This document shows, one piece after another, positions 26,107 through 35,077 of a DNA stretch of 64,000 nt (within the stretch, counting starts at the first letter, position 1; each line of letters opens with the position of its first letter). Both the position numbers and the translations under genes were made by a program. Location: assembly GCA_903833275.1 (NCBI GenBank), contig CAILEP010000034.1:22786-86785 (forward strand). Reading direction: 5' to 3'. The stretch comes from an uncultured Bdellovibrionales bacterium (lineage in GTDB: Bacteria > Bdellovibrionota > Bdellovibrionia > Bdellovibrionales > UBA1609). Under the pieces are notes generated by a model that worked only from the letters and a program-made list of their open reading frames with translations, was not told the DNA's origin and did no database searches.

Positions 26107-27003
26107 CTATTTTTGCGCGAGTTTGATGACCCGGTCTTTAACTTCGGCCACGACCACGGTCAGATCACGAGGCGGTTCTTGGCCAGACATGAATTTTTGA
26201 ACCTTAAAAATTATCTGATTGCGCAGATCATGAACCCCACTGCCGGCGTACTCAAGAATCGCCTTAAAAAGCTGATCTCGGCCAAACTCTTGACCCTCGA
26301 GGTTTTTGGCCTCAACCAATCCTTTGGTACAGAAAATGAGCTTATCTTTTGGGTTCAGATTCACTGAATGCGGTTTATAGTCTTCTGACGAATCTTTGGT
26401 GATCGGCTTTGGCTCGGTCTTCAGTAATTTTAACTCGTGGCTGGCGTGATCAAAATGCAACGCAATCAAGTCACCAACGAACGAATAAGAAAGCGAAAAG
26501 TGACGACGATCGAATACTCCATAAAATAAATCGGCACTATCGGTAGGAGTCATCATGGGTTTCAAATCTTGAGCGATTTGCTTGATCATTAAATTTGGCT
26601 CTGCGCTGCGGCGCGCCTCTAGGCGGCCGGTGAATTTCAACAATACAGACAAAAGTAGTGCCGACATCATGTGGCCCGACGAGCTCGCCACGATAAGGCC
26701 AAAGCGGGCGCGGTCTTCATGTTCAAAAATGTCGAAGTAATCGCCGCCACGCACGAAGCTGGGTACAAATTTCGAAGAAAAATCAAAGCCCTGAATATTG
26801 GGTATTTCGGTCGGCACGATAAATTTTTGAATGGCGTGCACGACTTTGAGCTCCTGATTCATTTCTGAAATCAGAACCTCAAGCCGACGGTTGGCCGAGG
26901 TCAATTCTCGTCGAAATACTGACAAGTCTTTCTCGCGCTCCTCGATTTCTTTCTCGAGTTCGCGGATTCGTGCTTTGAGATTATCGTTTGTATCTTGAGC
27001 CAT
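26107..27003 (-). CDS. SpoIIE/RsbU-type PP2C phosphatase, probably catalytically dead
   Basis: A coiled coil (about residues 5-58) precedes a PPM/SpoIIE domain. The fold markers are present: IQKFIVPTEIP, GGDYFD (86-91), SSSGHMMSALL (107 on), FCTKGLVEAKN (224 on) and PPRDLTVVV. Only the first metal site, GGDYFD, is intact. The Asp of DVSGHG is Ser, the Asp of TDG is Lys228 position (TKG), and the first Asp of DDxT is Arg. Metal binding should fail, so this is probably a binding or scaffold protein, for example in a partner-switch pathway. Confidence 0.82.
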   Translation of the reverse strand: MAQDTNDNLKARIRELEKEIEEREKDLSVFRRELTSANRRLEVLISEMNQELKVVHAIQKFIVPTEIPNIQGFDFSSKFVPSFVRGGDYFDIFEHEDRARFGLIVASSSGHMMSALLLSVLLKFTGRLEARRSAEPNLMIKQIAQDLKPMMTPTDSADLFYGVFDRRHFSLSYSFVGDLIALHFDHASHELKLLKTEPKPITKDSSEDYKPHSVNLNPKDKLIFCTKGLVEAKNLEGQEFGRDQLFKAILEYAGSGVHDLRNQIIFKVQKFMSGQEPPRDLTVVVAEVKDRVIKLAQK

Positions 27004-27141
27004 TAGTTAAATTGTCACGAATCGTGACATGCTAAGTCAACAGAGGGCTTCTGAGGCACCTAGCGTCGTAGCTGGGATTATTTTTCATTTCGAAAAATCA
27101 GCAGGCTTGATCTCTCGGGCACGCTCTCGTACCACTTTAGG

Positions 27142-27906
27142 ATGCAAACAACTGAGCGCGAGCCGCTTTCGACCTTGAACCAAGGCCTTTTGAATCCGTT
27201 GATCGAAGTTCACCTGAACCTCGACCCCGCGATTGATTGGCATCATATCGCGCGCACAATCAAGTTTATGTCTTACGAATTGGTCACCAACGGCCGTGGT
27301 CGAACAGAAAACGAACACGCAGCGATGCTCAATCAATTTGTCTTTAACCAGAAAGAATTCAAAATTGGCGAATCAGTTCTACTTAACGAACTCATCGCCA
27401 CGCGCGAAAGCTGCGCCATGCTGCTTGCACTTTTTTATATCGAACTCGGCGCGAGCTTGGGCCTCAAATTTTGCTTGATGCACTCGCCCCCGCACTCGAC
27501 CCTTCGCTGGCAGTCGGTAGACGGCAAGCTTCGTTACCTTGATCTTTCGCTGAAGGGCAAAGAGCTTTCGAGCGAAGAGATTCTCGCTCTGCTCAGTCGC
27601 AAAAATGACCAGATGCGGGCCCTAACCGATCGCGAAGCTTTTCAGCAGTACCTTGCCTATCTCGCCACCCACTTTCGCGCGCGAAGAGAAAGTGAGCGTC
27701 TGCACGTCGTACTTAATTTCATTTTAAATCTTGAGCCCGAAAACACTCGCTACATTGCTGAGCGGGCCCTGCTGCGCAAAGAACTTGGTCTAATTAAAGA
27801 TGCCCTTTACGACATGAAGCGATTTTTCGCGTTCACTGAGCCCGCCGCGGTCAGCCCTGAAATTTTACGGATGTACGAAGACCTCAAGGCAATGTCACCA
27901 AGCTAA
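27142..27906 (+). CDS. SirB1-like protein (transglutaminase-like fold plus TPR-like tail)
   Basis: Layout and motifs fit the SirB1/YchA family. The N-terminal half has a transglutaminase-like core (SVLLNELIATRESCAMLLALFYIELGASLGLKF, with Cys at about 93), and the C-terminal half has a TPR-like helical pair (VLNFILNLEPENTRYIAERALLRKELGLIKDALYDMKRF). The family's biochemical role is unknown; in other bacteria the gene often lies near prfA/prmC. Of 254 residues, none form a signal peptide, so it is cytoplasmic. It is divergent from the pseudo-phosphatase gene. Confidence 0.72.
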   Translation: MQTTEREPLSTLNQGLLNPLIEVHLNLDPAIDWHHIARTIKFMSYELVTNGRGRTENEHAAMLNQFVFNQKEFKIGESVLLNELIATRESCAMLLALFYIELGASLGLKFCLMHSPPHSTLRWQSVDGKLRYLDLSLKGKELSSEEILALLSRKNDQMRALTDREAFQQYLAYLATHFRARRESERLHVVLNFILNLEPENTRYIAERALLRKELGLIKDALYDMKRFFAFTEPAAVSPEILRMYEDLKAMSPS

Positions 27907-27946
27907 GCTTAGCGTCCGGCACCGAACACGATCGGGCGCGCAGTTT

Positions 27947-28648
27947 TTAGCAGGTGTACACGTCGTAGCGAATGGCCGCACCTTTGATCGAATGCTTCGA
28001 CAAAAATAAATTTTTACCATCGGCAGGCACGCTAATTTCTTTGGCGCGAAGCGGGCGCTTCACAACAACACGAACACCTTTGAATGCGAGGGCCGCCACT
28101 AATAGCTGCTGATCAGCGGCTTCATCCGGTTCGGCTGCCAAAGCGCGTAGCAGCTCAGACTCTTTACCTGAGCGTGCTGACTTACTTTTATCGTGGGCAA
28201 ATATCGGGTCGAGATAAATAACATCAAAGGCCGGGGCTGCACTCAGTTCTTTTGCCTGCGTTGTTAAAAATTCGACGGCATCACCCCGTATTAGTTTTAA
28301 TCTATCAGAATGGACCTGTCGCGCGAGTTGCTCCGAAACCACTTCGAACAATATTGGCTGAGCCTCAATCGCCAACACTTGGCAGCCGAGGCAAAAGAAA
28401 TGAAAGCTGTCTCGACAGAGGCCGGCCGTTGCATCAAACACTCGAAGCGGATTATTTTTTTTGAAACCTATGGCACGCGCCAAAAGATCCGTGCGCAGCC
28501 CGATCTGCCCACGTCGCTCAAACCCAACTCGAACGTCGAGCGGCTCTTTGCCTTCGCCGGTCGCGAGGCTAAAAAAAGCACCCTGATCGTCACGAGAGAC
28601 CGATACCTTTGCCCGTGAAGTTGAGACCGACCTGTCTAGAGAAGACAT
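27947..28648 (-). CDS. rsmJ: 16S rRNA (guanine-1516-N2)-methyltransferase
   Basis: Matches RsmJ in order and length. It has the SAM-binding loop VFDATAGLCRDSFHFF (usual DATAGLGRD; here Cys for Gly), acidic strand end LAIEAQP and the catalytic NPPY-like segment VIYLDPIFAHDKSKSA. It would methylate G1516 of 16S rRNA. It is the last gene of the operon polyprenyl synthase - ubiA-like - rsmJ, with a 13-base overlap with the gene before it. The start ATG 28648 lies within the upstream coding sequence. Confidence 0.87.
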   Translation of the reverse strand: MSSLDRSVSTSRAKVSVSRDDQGAFFSLATGEGKEPLDVRVGFERRGQIGLRTDLLARAIGFKKNNPLRVFDATAGLCRDSFHFFCLGCQVLAIEAQPILFEVVSEQLARQVHSDRLKLIRGDAVEFLTTQAKELSAAPAFDVIYLDPIFAHDKSKSARSGKESELLRALAAEPDEAADQQLLVAALAFKGVRVVVKRPLRAKEISVPADGKNLFLSKHSIKGAAIRYDVYTC

Positions 28649-29730
28649 AACGCAATCACAAGTGCGCCAAGCGCGACATGCAAATAATTTGACCTACTCA
28701 ATAGCGTCACCAGCGACGACGAGAGCGGAGAACTGACCCGATACATTGCTAATCCGAGCCGAGAAATTATGAGAACCATGGGCAACGCAATGAGAAGACC
28801 CAGATAATGAAAGAGCGAAAAAAGTAAGGCCGCCAATACAATCGCGACCCCGAAATAAAATAGAGCCAATGTTTTTTTGGCGCGATCAAAGCCAAACCGC
28901 ACGGGCAAGGTTTGCAATTCGGCCTCATCATCGATAACGATGCTGATCAGGTGTCGGGTTTCGACGTAGACCACAGCCACCAACCCAAATAGCGAACCCA
29001 ACAGCCACACCAGCGTCTGATTTACGCTAGTGCCGCTTAGCACATGGGCATTTACAACTAAAGTTTTGGCACTGACTTCATAAGCGCCAAGGCATAAGAG
29101 CGGGCCCACACAAAGAAAGAGAGAAAGGCCGCCAACAAGCCAACCTGATTGGCTCCAGCGCAAATGAGAATACCCGAAGGCCCCAAAAATGGCGCCAAAA
29201 ATTCCGAGCCCCGCGATCATCGGGTGATGGATAACAACCGGTAACGCCAGTGCCGCGCCTGTTAAAAAGAAGAGCCCAAATATTTTTCGAACAGCAGTGG
29301 CTTTCAACCAACCACGCTGAATGACTCGACTGCCGCCCTTTTCGTTCAGGCGATCGACGCCGCGCAAATGATCGACAAAATCATTGCGGGCAAAAAATGC
29401 AGCGTGCAAAAATAATAGCGCCACAGCGCCCATAACTGCATCGCTGGTAAAACCAAAAAGGGCCCAGGCTGCCAGCGCCGGAGTTAGCGATAAACTGAGT
29501 AGATCAAGACGCATCACCTGGGCCAAAATTAAAATCATCGGTGGGCGCTCAATAGCCGCCACTGGCAACACCTGAAATGTAATTTGCTCAGCCCGTGAAT
29601 TAATGTGCAACGAGCGCACCGGCAGCGCGCAATGATCGCTTGAAAAACTACCAAGAAGGTAGCTTTCAAATCGCGGGTCATTTCGATCGAGCGTTATAAA
29701 TTCGCTCACGCCAACTAGGCCTTTCGCCAA
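28636..29730 (-). CDS. UbiA-family prenyltransferase paralogue with N-terminal extension
   Basis: This is an integral-membrane UbiA protein with about 8-9 helices. The first Asp motif is FFARNDFVDHLRGVD and the second is IDDEAELQTLPVRFG, so both metal-diphosphate sites are present. It is not MenA; a separate, typical menA lies at 33290-34186. The first about 65 residues (FITLDRNDPRFESYLL...) have no helix and no known match; a start at 29538 would remove them, but then 177 bases would be left empty. It lies directly after a polyprenyl synthase gene with a 16-base overlap, so it probably attaches that polyprenyl chain to an unidentified acceptor. Confidence 0.78.
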   Translation of the reverse strand: MAKGLVGVSEFITLDRNDPRFESYLLGSFSSDHCALPVRSLHINSRAEQITFQVLPVAAIERPPMILILAQVMRLDLLSLSLTPALAAWALFGFTSDAVMGAVALLFLHAAFFARNDFVDHLRGVDRLNEKGGSRVIQRGWLKATAVRKIFGLFFLTGAALALPVVIHHPMIAGLGIFGAIFGAFGYSHLRWSQSGWLVGGLSLFLCVGPLLCLGAYEVSAKTLVVNAHVLSGTSVNQTLVWLLGSLFGLVAVVYVETRHLISIVIDDEAELQTLPVRFGFDRAKKTLALFYFGVAIVLAALLFSLFHYLGLLIALPMVLIISRLGLAMYRVSSPLSSSLVTLLSRSNYLHVALGALVIALCLL

Positions 29731-30647
29731 TACAGCACGCCCGGCAGAATCTTAAGCTCTGCGACGAGCCCCTGGGCCGTCGACGGCAACAGGCGCAGCA
29801 AATTCTCAGCATGGTGATCATAGAGACGAATCACTTTTTTATTATGCTCGTCGAACTCTTCTAGAAACTTAAAAAACTCAGCCTCACCAATAAGCTGGTG
29901 AATTTCGCCGATAGTTTTACATTCACGAAACTTAGTTCGGCGCTGCTCGTTCATACCGCGTGTTAAAAAAGTCGCAAACGAGTTCATGTAACCCGAAGTC
30001 AGATCGCCCATCACCGCTTTGCCCTCGTAATTGCGCACATCAAAATCGAGCAAGTCATCGCTACGCTGAAACAATAGGCCGAGCAAACTGCCCATCTCAT
30101 CAAGCGTGTTATGCAATTCGACACCTTCATTTTTGGCCGCAATAAATGGCGCGCGCATGCACCACTTAAAAAGCGAAGCTGTTTTCAAATCGTGCACGCG
30201 ATCAAGTTGTGTCAGGCTGACATCCCAATCTTCAATCAGAGAGTCTTGAATCCACTCCCCTTCAAGTAAGTTTGAAATCATTTCGGCGGTGTATTGAATG
30301 AGTGCCAGATTTCCGTAACGAGAAAGATTTAACATCACCCGCGCCAGTAAATAATCGCCAGCCAACACCGCGTACTCAGGAGTGTATTTCAACCACGCCG
30401 CGGTTTTCTCGCGCCGAAGGGGCGACCGATCGATCAAGTCGTCATGCAAAAGTGAGGCGTTATGAATAAACTCGATGGTCTGCGCCAGCAGGTGAACAGC
30501 ATCAGCCTTCAACTCAAGATGAGCTGAAATTCGCTGAATCAATTTGGCGCGAAAACCCTTGCCATGTGAGAACAAATCATCATAAAGGGCATTGAGTTTC
30601 GGCAAATAGCTTGGGAAATCATCAGGGGCGTAGACCTTCAAGTTCAT
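29715..30647 (-). CDS. trans-Polyprenyl diphosphate synthase
   Basis: Both aspartate motifs are present: LLHDDLIDRSPLRR (DDxxD) and RSDDLLDFDVRNYEGK. This is a long-chain trans-prenyl synthase of the IspB/HepT type, which would make the menaquinone side chain. The protein has about 310 residues from ATG 30647 (MNLKVYAPDD); a TTG at 30683 is an alternative. Its gene is beside the men operon and before the UbiA paralogue. Product length cannot be read by eye, though residues before the first DDxxD (IEFIHNASLL) have the small side chains expected of long-chain enzymes. Confidence 0.88.
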   Translation of the reverse strand: MNLKVYAPDDFPSYLPKLNALYDDLFSHGKGFRAKLIQRISAHLELKADAVHLLAQTIEFIHNASLLHDDLIDRSPLRREKTAAWLKYTPEYAVLAGDYLLARVMLNLSRYGNLALIQYTAEMISNLLEGEWIQDSLIEDWDVSLTQLDRVHDLKTASLFKWCMRAPFIAAKNEGVELHNTLDEMGSLLGLLFQRSDDLLDFDVRNYEGKAVMGDLTSGYMNSFATFLTRGMNEQRRTKFRECKTIGEIHQLIGEAEFFKFLEEFDEHNKKVIRLYDHHAENLLRLLPSTAQGLVAELKILPGVLYWRKA

Positions 30648-30742
30648 AGCTAGGAGGTAACTTTTGGCGAAAGAGTCCGTCAAGGTCGGCCTGAGATTCT
30701 AAGCACTTGCCTCAATGCGTTATTAGCTGGAGTATGAACGAC

Positions 30743-31162
30743 ATGACATCGACGCCCCTAAAGTGTTTGAGCGAGAAAAAGATACTGGTTTCGTTTGGCG
30801 ACACCGACCCGCAGGGCTTTATCTATTTTGCTCGGGCTTTTGAATTCGCCCACCAGGGTATTGAAGAATGGGCCACCCAATCGCCGCTCGGTTGGGCCTT
30901 TTGGTTTCAAAACGCTGAGTTTGCCGTTCCGGTTCGCCACGCCGAAGCCGATTTTTTGGCCCCCATGCGCGTCGGCGGCTCTTACTTTGCGCGACTCTTT
31001 GTCGGTCAGGTCGGCGAAACATCGGTTACGTTCAAAACAGAATTTTTTGATCCGTCATCAGACCAAAAGCTCGCTGAAGTGACCTCAACTCATGCCTTTG
31101 TCGATAAAAAAACTTTTAAAAAGATAACGGTGCCTGAGCGCGTGCGCGAAGTTTTGCGATAG
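30743..31162 (+). CDS. Hotdog thioesterase (4HBT), candidate DHNA-CoA thioesterase
   Basis: A single 4HBT hotdog domain of about 140 residues has the active-site stretch VSFGDTDPQGFIYFARAFEFAHQGIEEW, the pattern (D-T-D-x-x-G-x-x-Y-F) seen in cyanobacterial and plant DHNA-CoA thioesterases. It lies between the prenyl-synthase and men operons, which lack any other thioesterase, so hydrolysis of DHNA-CoA (a MenI role) is the best guess. It is inferred, not shown. GGAG at 30729-30732 suits ATG 30743; ATG 30734 and TTG 30707 are possible. The gene is on the opposite strand to the men genes. Confidence 0.72.
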   Translation: MTSTPLKCLSEKKILVSFGDTDPQGFIYFARAFEFAHQGIEEWATQSPLGWAFWFQNAEFAVPVRHAEADFLAPMRVGGSYFARLFVGQVGETSVTFKTEFFDPSSDQKLAEVTSTHAFVDKKTFKKITVPERVREVLR

Positions 31163-31182
31163 CCGCATCGAATACACTTGGC

Positions 31183-32307
31183 CTACTTGAGCCCAAGCGT
31201 TTCGCGCAATTCAGCGACTCGTACTTTGCCAAGCTCAGTTCTTGGGATTTTCTCAACAAAATAACTCGCCATAATTTTACCGACCGGCACAACCTCGCGA
31301 TTAAAGGCCTCAATCCACTTGGCACTCGCCAGGATAGCCTCTTCTGGCAGGGCCACTACGATTTCGTGGCCGCGTCTCGAATCTTTTTGTGAAAGGATTG
31401 CGACCTCACTCATACCTGAAACTCGGTGAAATAGTTTGTTCAATTCAGCAAGATTGACAAGTTCACCCGAAATTTTAATTTCATCATCTGAGCGACCCGT
31501 CGGCTTCAACCATGAAACTGTGTCGCCCTCTTGGGTAATATCCGCGCGATCTTTGGTGATGTACCAATCGCCAACACGCCACATTGGCTCGTTGTGATCT
31601 GGGTAGAAATCAAGGCGCATAGTGAAAAGCGCTGGCGACTGAATCGCCAATTGACCATCGTCGTCCAATTTAACTTCAATGTGTGGCAAGACCCGCAGCG
31701 CCGGAAACTCGTGACTCTCAAGTGACTTCAAGGTCGCGGTTGCGACCTGCGAACAACACTCGGTCATGCCAAAGCTAGGCAAGCAATTGAACCCAAGCTC
31801 GCGCGCTCGACGATACAAAATTTCATCCGTCGCGGCCCCGCCCAATACAATCGCTCGTAATTTTTCGGGGGCCCTAACGCCGAACTCGACAAGATCAAAA
31901 AGTTGAGTTGGCACAAGTGAGGTCAGTGTTACGCGCTCGTTCTCACACCACTCGTGAAAGCTTTCAGCACTCCACGGCACGGAGTTTCGATCGACAATTC
32001 GCTGTCGCGCCAAATGAGCGCGAGCTAAAATCGCAATGCCGCCAACGTGAAAGTGCGGGAGCACATTGAGCCAAATGTCTTTTTCGGTGACCTCGAGATG
32101 ATAGTTCGCCGCTTCGGCCGCCGCCAACAATGCCTCTTTACTCAAGGCATACAAGGTCAGAACTGAGGTCGACGTCGTGCCCGAAGAGCTAAGCCAAATA
32201 TGACCTGGCAAAGTCGGCAGATTGGCCATTTTGAGTCGATCTTTAATGGCGCCAGGCAATTTGGGATTAAAAAAAATATGCGATTCGCGCGTCAGCCAAT
32301 CGATCAC
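31183..32307 (-). CDS. menE: o-Succinylbenzoate-CoA ligase
   Basis: This AMP-forming acyl-CoA ligase has the P-loop WLSSSGTTS, the adenine-binding region FGMTECCS and the C-terminal catalytic hinge LKPTGRSDDEIKISGELVN. It has 374 residues, shorter than E. coli MenE (about 450). It lacks much of the usual N-terminal subdomain but keeps the ligase core. It activates o-succinylbenzoate for MenB. The start is a GTG whose GTGA overlaps the menC stop. It is the last gene of the men operon. Confidence 0.9.
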   Translation of the reverse strand: MIDWLTRESHIFFNPKLPGAIKDRLKMANLPTLPGHIWLSSSGTTSTSVLTLYALSKEALLAAAEAANYHLEVTEKDIWLNVLPHFHVGGIAILARAHLARQRIVDRNSVPWSAESFHEWCENERVTLTSLVPTQLFDLVEFGVRAPEKLRAIVLGGAATDEILYRRARELGFNCLPSFGMTECCSQVATATLKSLESHEFPALRVLPHIEVKLDDDGQLAIQSPALFTMRLDFYPDHNEPMWRVGDWYITKDRADITQEGDTVSWLKPTGRSDDEIKISGELVNLAELNKLFHRVSGMSEVAILSQKDSRRGHEIVVALPEEAILASAKWIEAFNREVVPVGKIMASYFVEKIPRTELGKVRVAELRETLGLK

Positions 32308-33293
32308 TGAAGTTCAACCCATTTTTGCTTTTCAAGAGAAACATCAAACCCGAGGCCCAAGCCCTCTGGCGGCAAAATGTACGGCCCATCATGTTTAATT
32401 TCAGACTGAAAACTAAACCCGTCGTAAATATCGTGGTGTTGCAAGCCGCAGGTGATGACCATATCACCAAATTGCGCCTGGGCCTTTTGAGCTGTCACAA
32501 GAGCACTCATTTGGCCCAACGGAAAGTCCATGTAATGTGTGAACACCACTTTCTTGCGGGTGTTTTTTAGACTGAGAAGAATTTTATCAACGTCATCGAC
32601 GACAGGCTTGATGACGACAATCTGTGCCCCTTCGGCCTTACATTTTTCAGCCGTCGAAGCAAAATCAAGAGCGAGCACGATATTCCAACGATCGCTCACC
32701 TCGCGCCATTCTTTTGCGGAGTATGCAAAGGGGTCTTCAACAAATTCAAGATGACTGCGCAGCCAACTCTGATTCTTATCAAACCAATGTACGAATCGAT
32801 CTTGATTGAATGACATATTAAAATCGAGGCGAAGACGCGAGTTTTTTGCAAGCACGTCGCAAAGGTCGCGTAATTTTTGGGTCTCGACATTAATTTCACG
32901 GCCAATCTTAATTTTAAACTCGCTGTAACCATCGGCCTGTAAGGTCGCGATACGGTTGAGATCAAAATTCAGAAGGTCGTTAACCAAGAAATGATTCTTT
33001 ATTCGAATTTTTGGATCAAACAGCGAGCGTTTCTCAAACCGCGCCTCCGCGTCTAGGCGCGCATATAAAAGCGAGCGCGAAGTTAATTGGCTCGGTTTCG
33101 AAATTAAAAGATTTTTTAGCTCAAGCTCGAGGGGCTGATCGCCCAGTTCTGAAAATGGGCAAAGGTCGGCATAACCAACGCGATCGTCATCGAATCGCAC
33201 TCTTAATAGAGCGCCCTGGCGATATTTGATTTTGATTTTACTGTTGAGAACTGATTTCGGAAACAATTGGTAAGTCGAGTACCATATTTTCAT
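32304..33293 (-). CDS. menC: o-Succinylbenzoate synthase
   Basis: This enolase-superfamily dehydratase of 329 residues has the KxK catalytic pair in EFKIKIGRE, metal ligands in LDFNMSF, EDPF and ALDFAS, and the second Lys in VVIKPVV. It dehydrates SHCHC to o-succinylbenzoate. Both ends are coupled, with ATGA overlaps with menA before and GTGA with menE after. Confidence 0.9.
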   Translation of the reverse strand: MKIWYSTYQLFPKSVLNSKIKIKYRQGALLRVRFDDDRVGYADLCPFSELGDQPLELELKNLLISKPSQLTSRSLLYARLDAEARFEKRSLFDPKIRIKNHFLVNDLLNFDLNRIATLQADGYSEFKIKIGREINVETQKLRDLCDVLAKNSRLRLDFNMSFNQDRFVHWFDKNQSWLRSHLEFVEDPFAYSAKEWREVSDRWNIVLALDFASTAEKCKAEGAQIVVIKPVVDDVDKILLSLKNTRKKVVFTHYMDFPLGQMSALVTAQKAQAQFGDMVITCGLQHHDIYDGFSFQSEIKHDGPYILPPEGLGLGFDVSLEKQKWVELQ

Positions 33294-34186
33294 TTCGCTG
33301 CATTCCCCACAAGAAATGCTAACGAAAGAATCAAACCGAAGCCAGCATGAAGTGCGGCCGACTGGGCCAAAAATTGATTGTAGGCCCGCGAAGGTTCAGT
33401 GCGGGCGATCTGCCTCACTATCTTAATAGCCAACGGCAACATAAAGAGCGGGGCCAGCCCGACCACCCAGCCATAGTTGCTGGCCCAGTAGAGTTGAAGA
33501 GCAAAGGCTACAACGATCAGCATCATGATCTCTCGCCTTACAAAGGCCACTCCGAACCGCACAGCGAGAGTTTTTTTATGGGCCTTCACGTCTTGAGCCA
33601 CATCTCGCAGATTATTGATGGCAATCAAAACTGCCGCCAATAGACCAATTTGAAACCCGAGCACAACGGCGTCGCGATTGAGCGTTTGGGCCTCAAGAAA
33701 ATAAACCCCGCAAACAGAAACAAGACCGAAAAATACTATGACAAAAATATCTCCCAAACCAAGATAAGCCAGCGGCCAGGGGCCACCGGTGTAAGCGTAG
33801 GCCATAAAAAGTGAAATGACTCCGACTGTAAGTAGCGGCCAGCCACCAACCACAACAACCGGCGCACCAAATAGCACGGCTAACGAAATCGCTGTCGCTG
33901 CAGCTGCTTTCACTTGGCCTCGGGTAAAAAGACCGCTCTGAGTCACACGCACGGGCCCAAGTCGCTCTTCGGTATCGGCCCCTTTGTCAAAGTCGATAAA
34001 GTCATTAATAAGATTGGTCGCGATTTGAATTGCTAAAGCGCTACCGAGCGCACAAAAAGCAATGCCGAATTGCGCGACACCATGGCGATGAGCCAAGGCC
34101 GTAGCCGCTGCAATCGGTATAATTGCCGCCGTTAACGTCTTGGGCCGAATGGCCAACCACCAATTTTTAATTCCCGTTTTATTCAA
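33290..34186 (-). CDS. menA: 1,4-Dihydroxy-2-naphthoate polyprenyltransferase
   Basis: A membrane protein of the UbiA family with about 8-9 helices, 298 residues and the typical MenA motifs RPKTLTAAIIPI, NLINDFIDFDKGAD and NNLRDVAQDVKAHKKTLAVRFG. It joins DHNA to the polyprenyl chain to give demethylmenaquinone. The start is TTG 34186, preceded by a GGCGGGG stretch. The gene sits 21 bases after menB and overlaps menC by 4 bases. Confidence 0.93.
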   Translation of the reverse strand: MNKTGIKNWWLAIRPKTLTAAIIPIAAATALAHRHGVAQFGIAFCALGSALAIQIATNLINDFIDFDKGADTEERLGPVRVTQSGLFTRGQVKAAAATAISLAVLFGAPVVVVGGWPLLTVGVISLFMAYAYTGGPWPLAYLGLGDIFVIVFFGLVSVCGVYFLEAQTLNRDAVVLGFQIGLLAAVLIAINNLRDVAQDVKAHKKTLAVRFGVAFVRREIMMLIVVAFALQLYWASNYGWVVGLAPLFMLPLAIKIVRQIARTEPSRAYNQFLAQSAALHAGFGLILSLAFLVGNAAK

Positions 34187-34207
34187 CCGAAGCCCCGCCT
34201 TTTTATA

Positions 34208-35038
34208 TTAAGGCAGTCGCGGAAATTTTGAAAACTCAGGTTTACGCTTCTCTACAAATGCGTTTTTACCTTCTTTAGCTTCTTCAGACATATAATATAA
34301 AAGCGTGGCGTTGCCGGCGAGATCAAGCAAACCCATTTGCCCATCGCAATCCGCGTTAAGCGCCGACTTCAAACAGCGGATTGCAATTGGTGAAAGTTCG
34401 AGCATTTCTCGACACCACTTGAGCGTCTCATGCTCAAGCTCAGCGACTGGCACGACCGTATTCACTAAACCCATTTCAAGCGCCTGATCGGCCGTGTACT
34501 GACGACACATAAACCAAATTTCACGAGCTTTCTTCTGGCCCACGATGCGAGCGAGGTAGCTTGAACCAAGACCGCCATCAAAACTGCCCACTCTTGGCCC
34601 GGTTTGCCCAAACTTGGCATTGTCAGCGGCAATTGTTAGATCACAAACAACGTGAAGCACGTGCCCGCCACCAATGGCATAACCCGCCACCATTGCCACA
34701 ACTGGTTTCGGCATATAACGAATCATTTTTTGTAAATCTAAAACGTTCAATCTCGGCACGCCGTCTTCACCAACATAACCGGCATGGCCACGCACTTTTT
34801 GATCGCCACCTGAACAGAATGCCTCACGGCCTTCACCGGTCAAAATAACAACGCCAATGCGCGAATCTTCTCGGCATATTTCGAATGCCTCTTTTAATTC
34901 TTTCACCGTTTGCGGGCGAAAAGCATTTCGAACTTCAGGTCTATTGATCGTGACCTTCGCGATGCCATCTTCGGTGCGCTCAAATTTGATGTCGGTGTAA
35001 TCTTTAATTTTCTGCCACAAAGTATTGGTCTGGCTCAA
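34208..35038 (-). CDS. menB: 1,4-Dihydroxy-2-naphthoyl-CoA synthase
   Basis: Very close to enterobacterial MenB throughout: [59 protein letters not shown] and [14 protein letters not shown]. This crotonase-fold enzyme closes the naphthoyl ring from o-succinylbenzoyl-CoA. The start is TTG 35038 with AGGAG 6 bases upstream, so TTG is well supported here. Confidence 0.96.
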   Translation of the reverse strand: MSQTNTLWQKIKDYTDIKFERTEDGIAKVTINRPEVRNAFRPQTVKELKEAFEICREDSRIGVVILTGEGREAFCSGGDQKVRGHAGYVGEDGVPRLNVLDLQKMIRYMPKPVVAMVAGYAIGGGHVLHVVCDLTIAADNAKFGQTGPRVGSFDGGLGSSYLARIVGQKKAREIWFMCRQYTADQALEMGLVNTVVPVAELEHETLKWCREMLELSPIAIRCLKSALNADCDGQMGLLDLAGNATLLYYMSEEAKEGKNAFVEKRKPEFSKFPRLP

Positions 35039-35077
35039 TTGAGACTCCTATTAAAAATTTTATATCGGCGCACACTA

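Noticed and set aside
28636..29730. Naming the second UbiA gene menA or ubiA
   Set aside because: A better menA lies inside the men operon, and no ubiquinone pathway is visible, so the substrate is left open.
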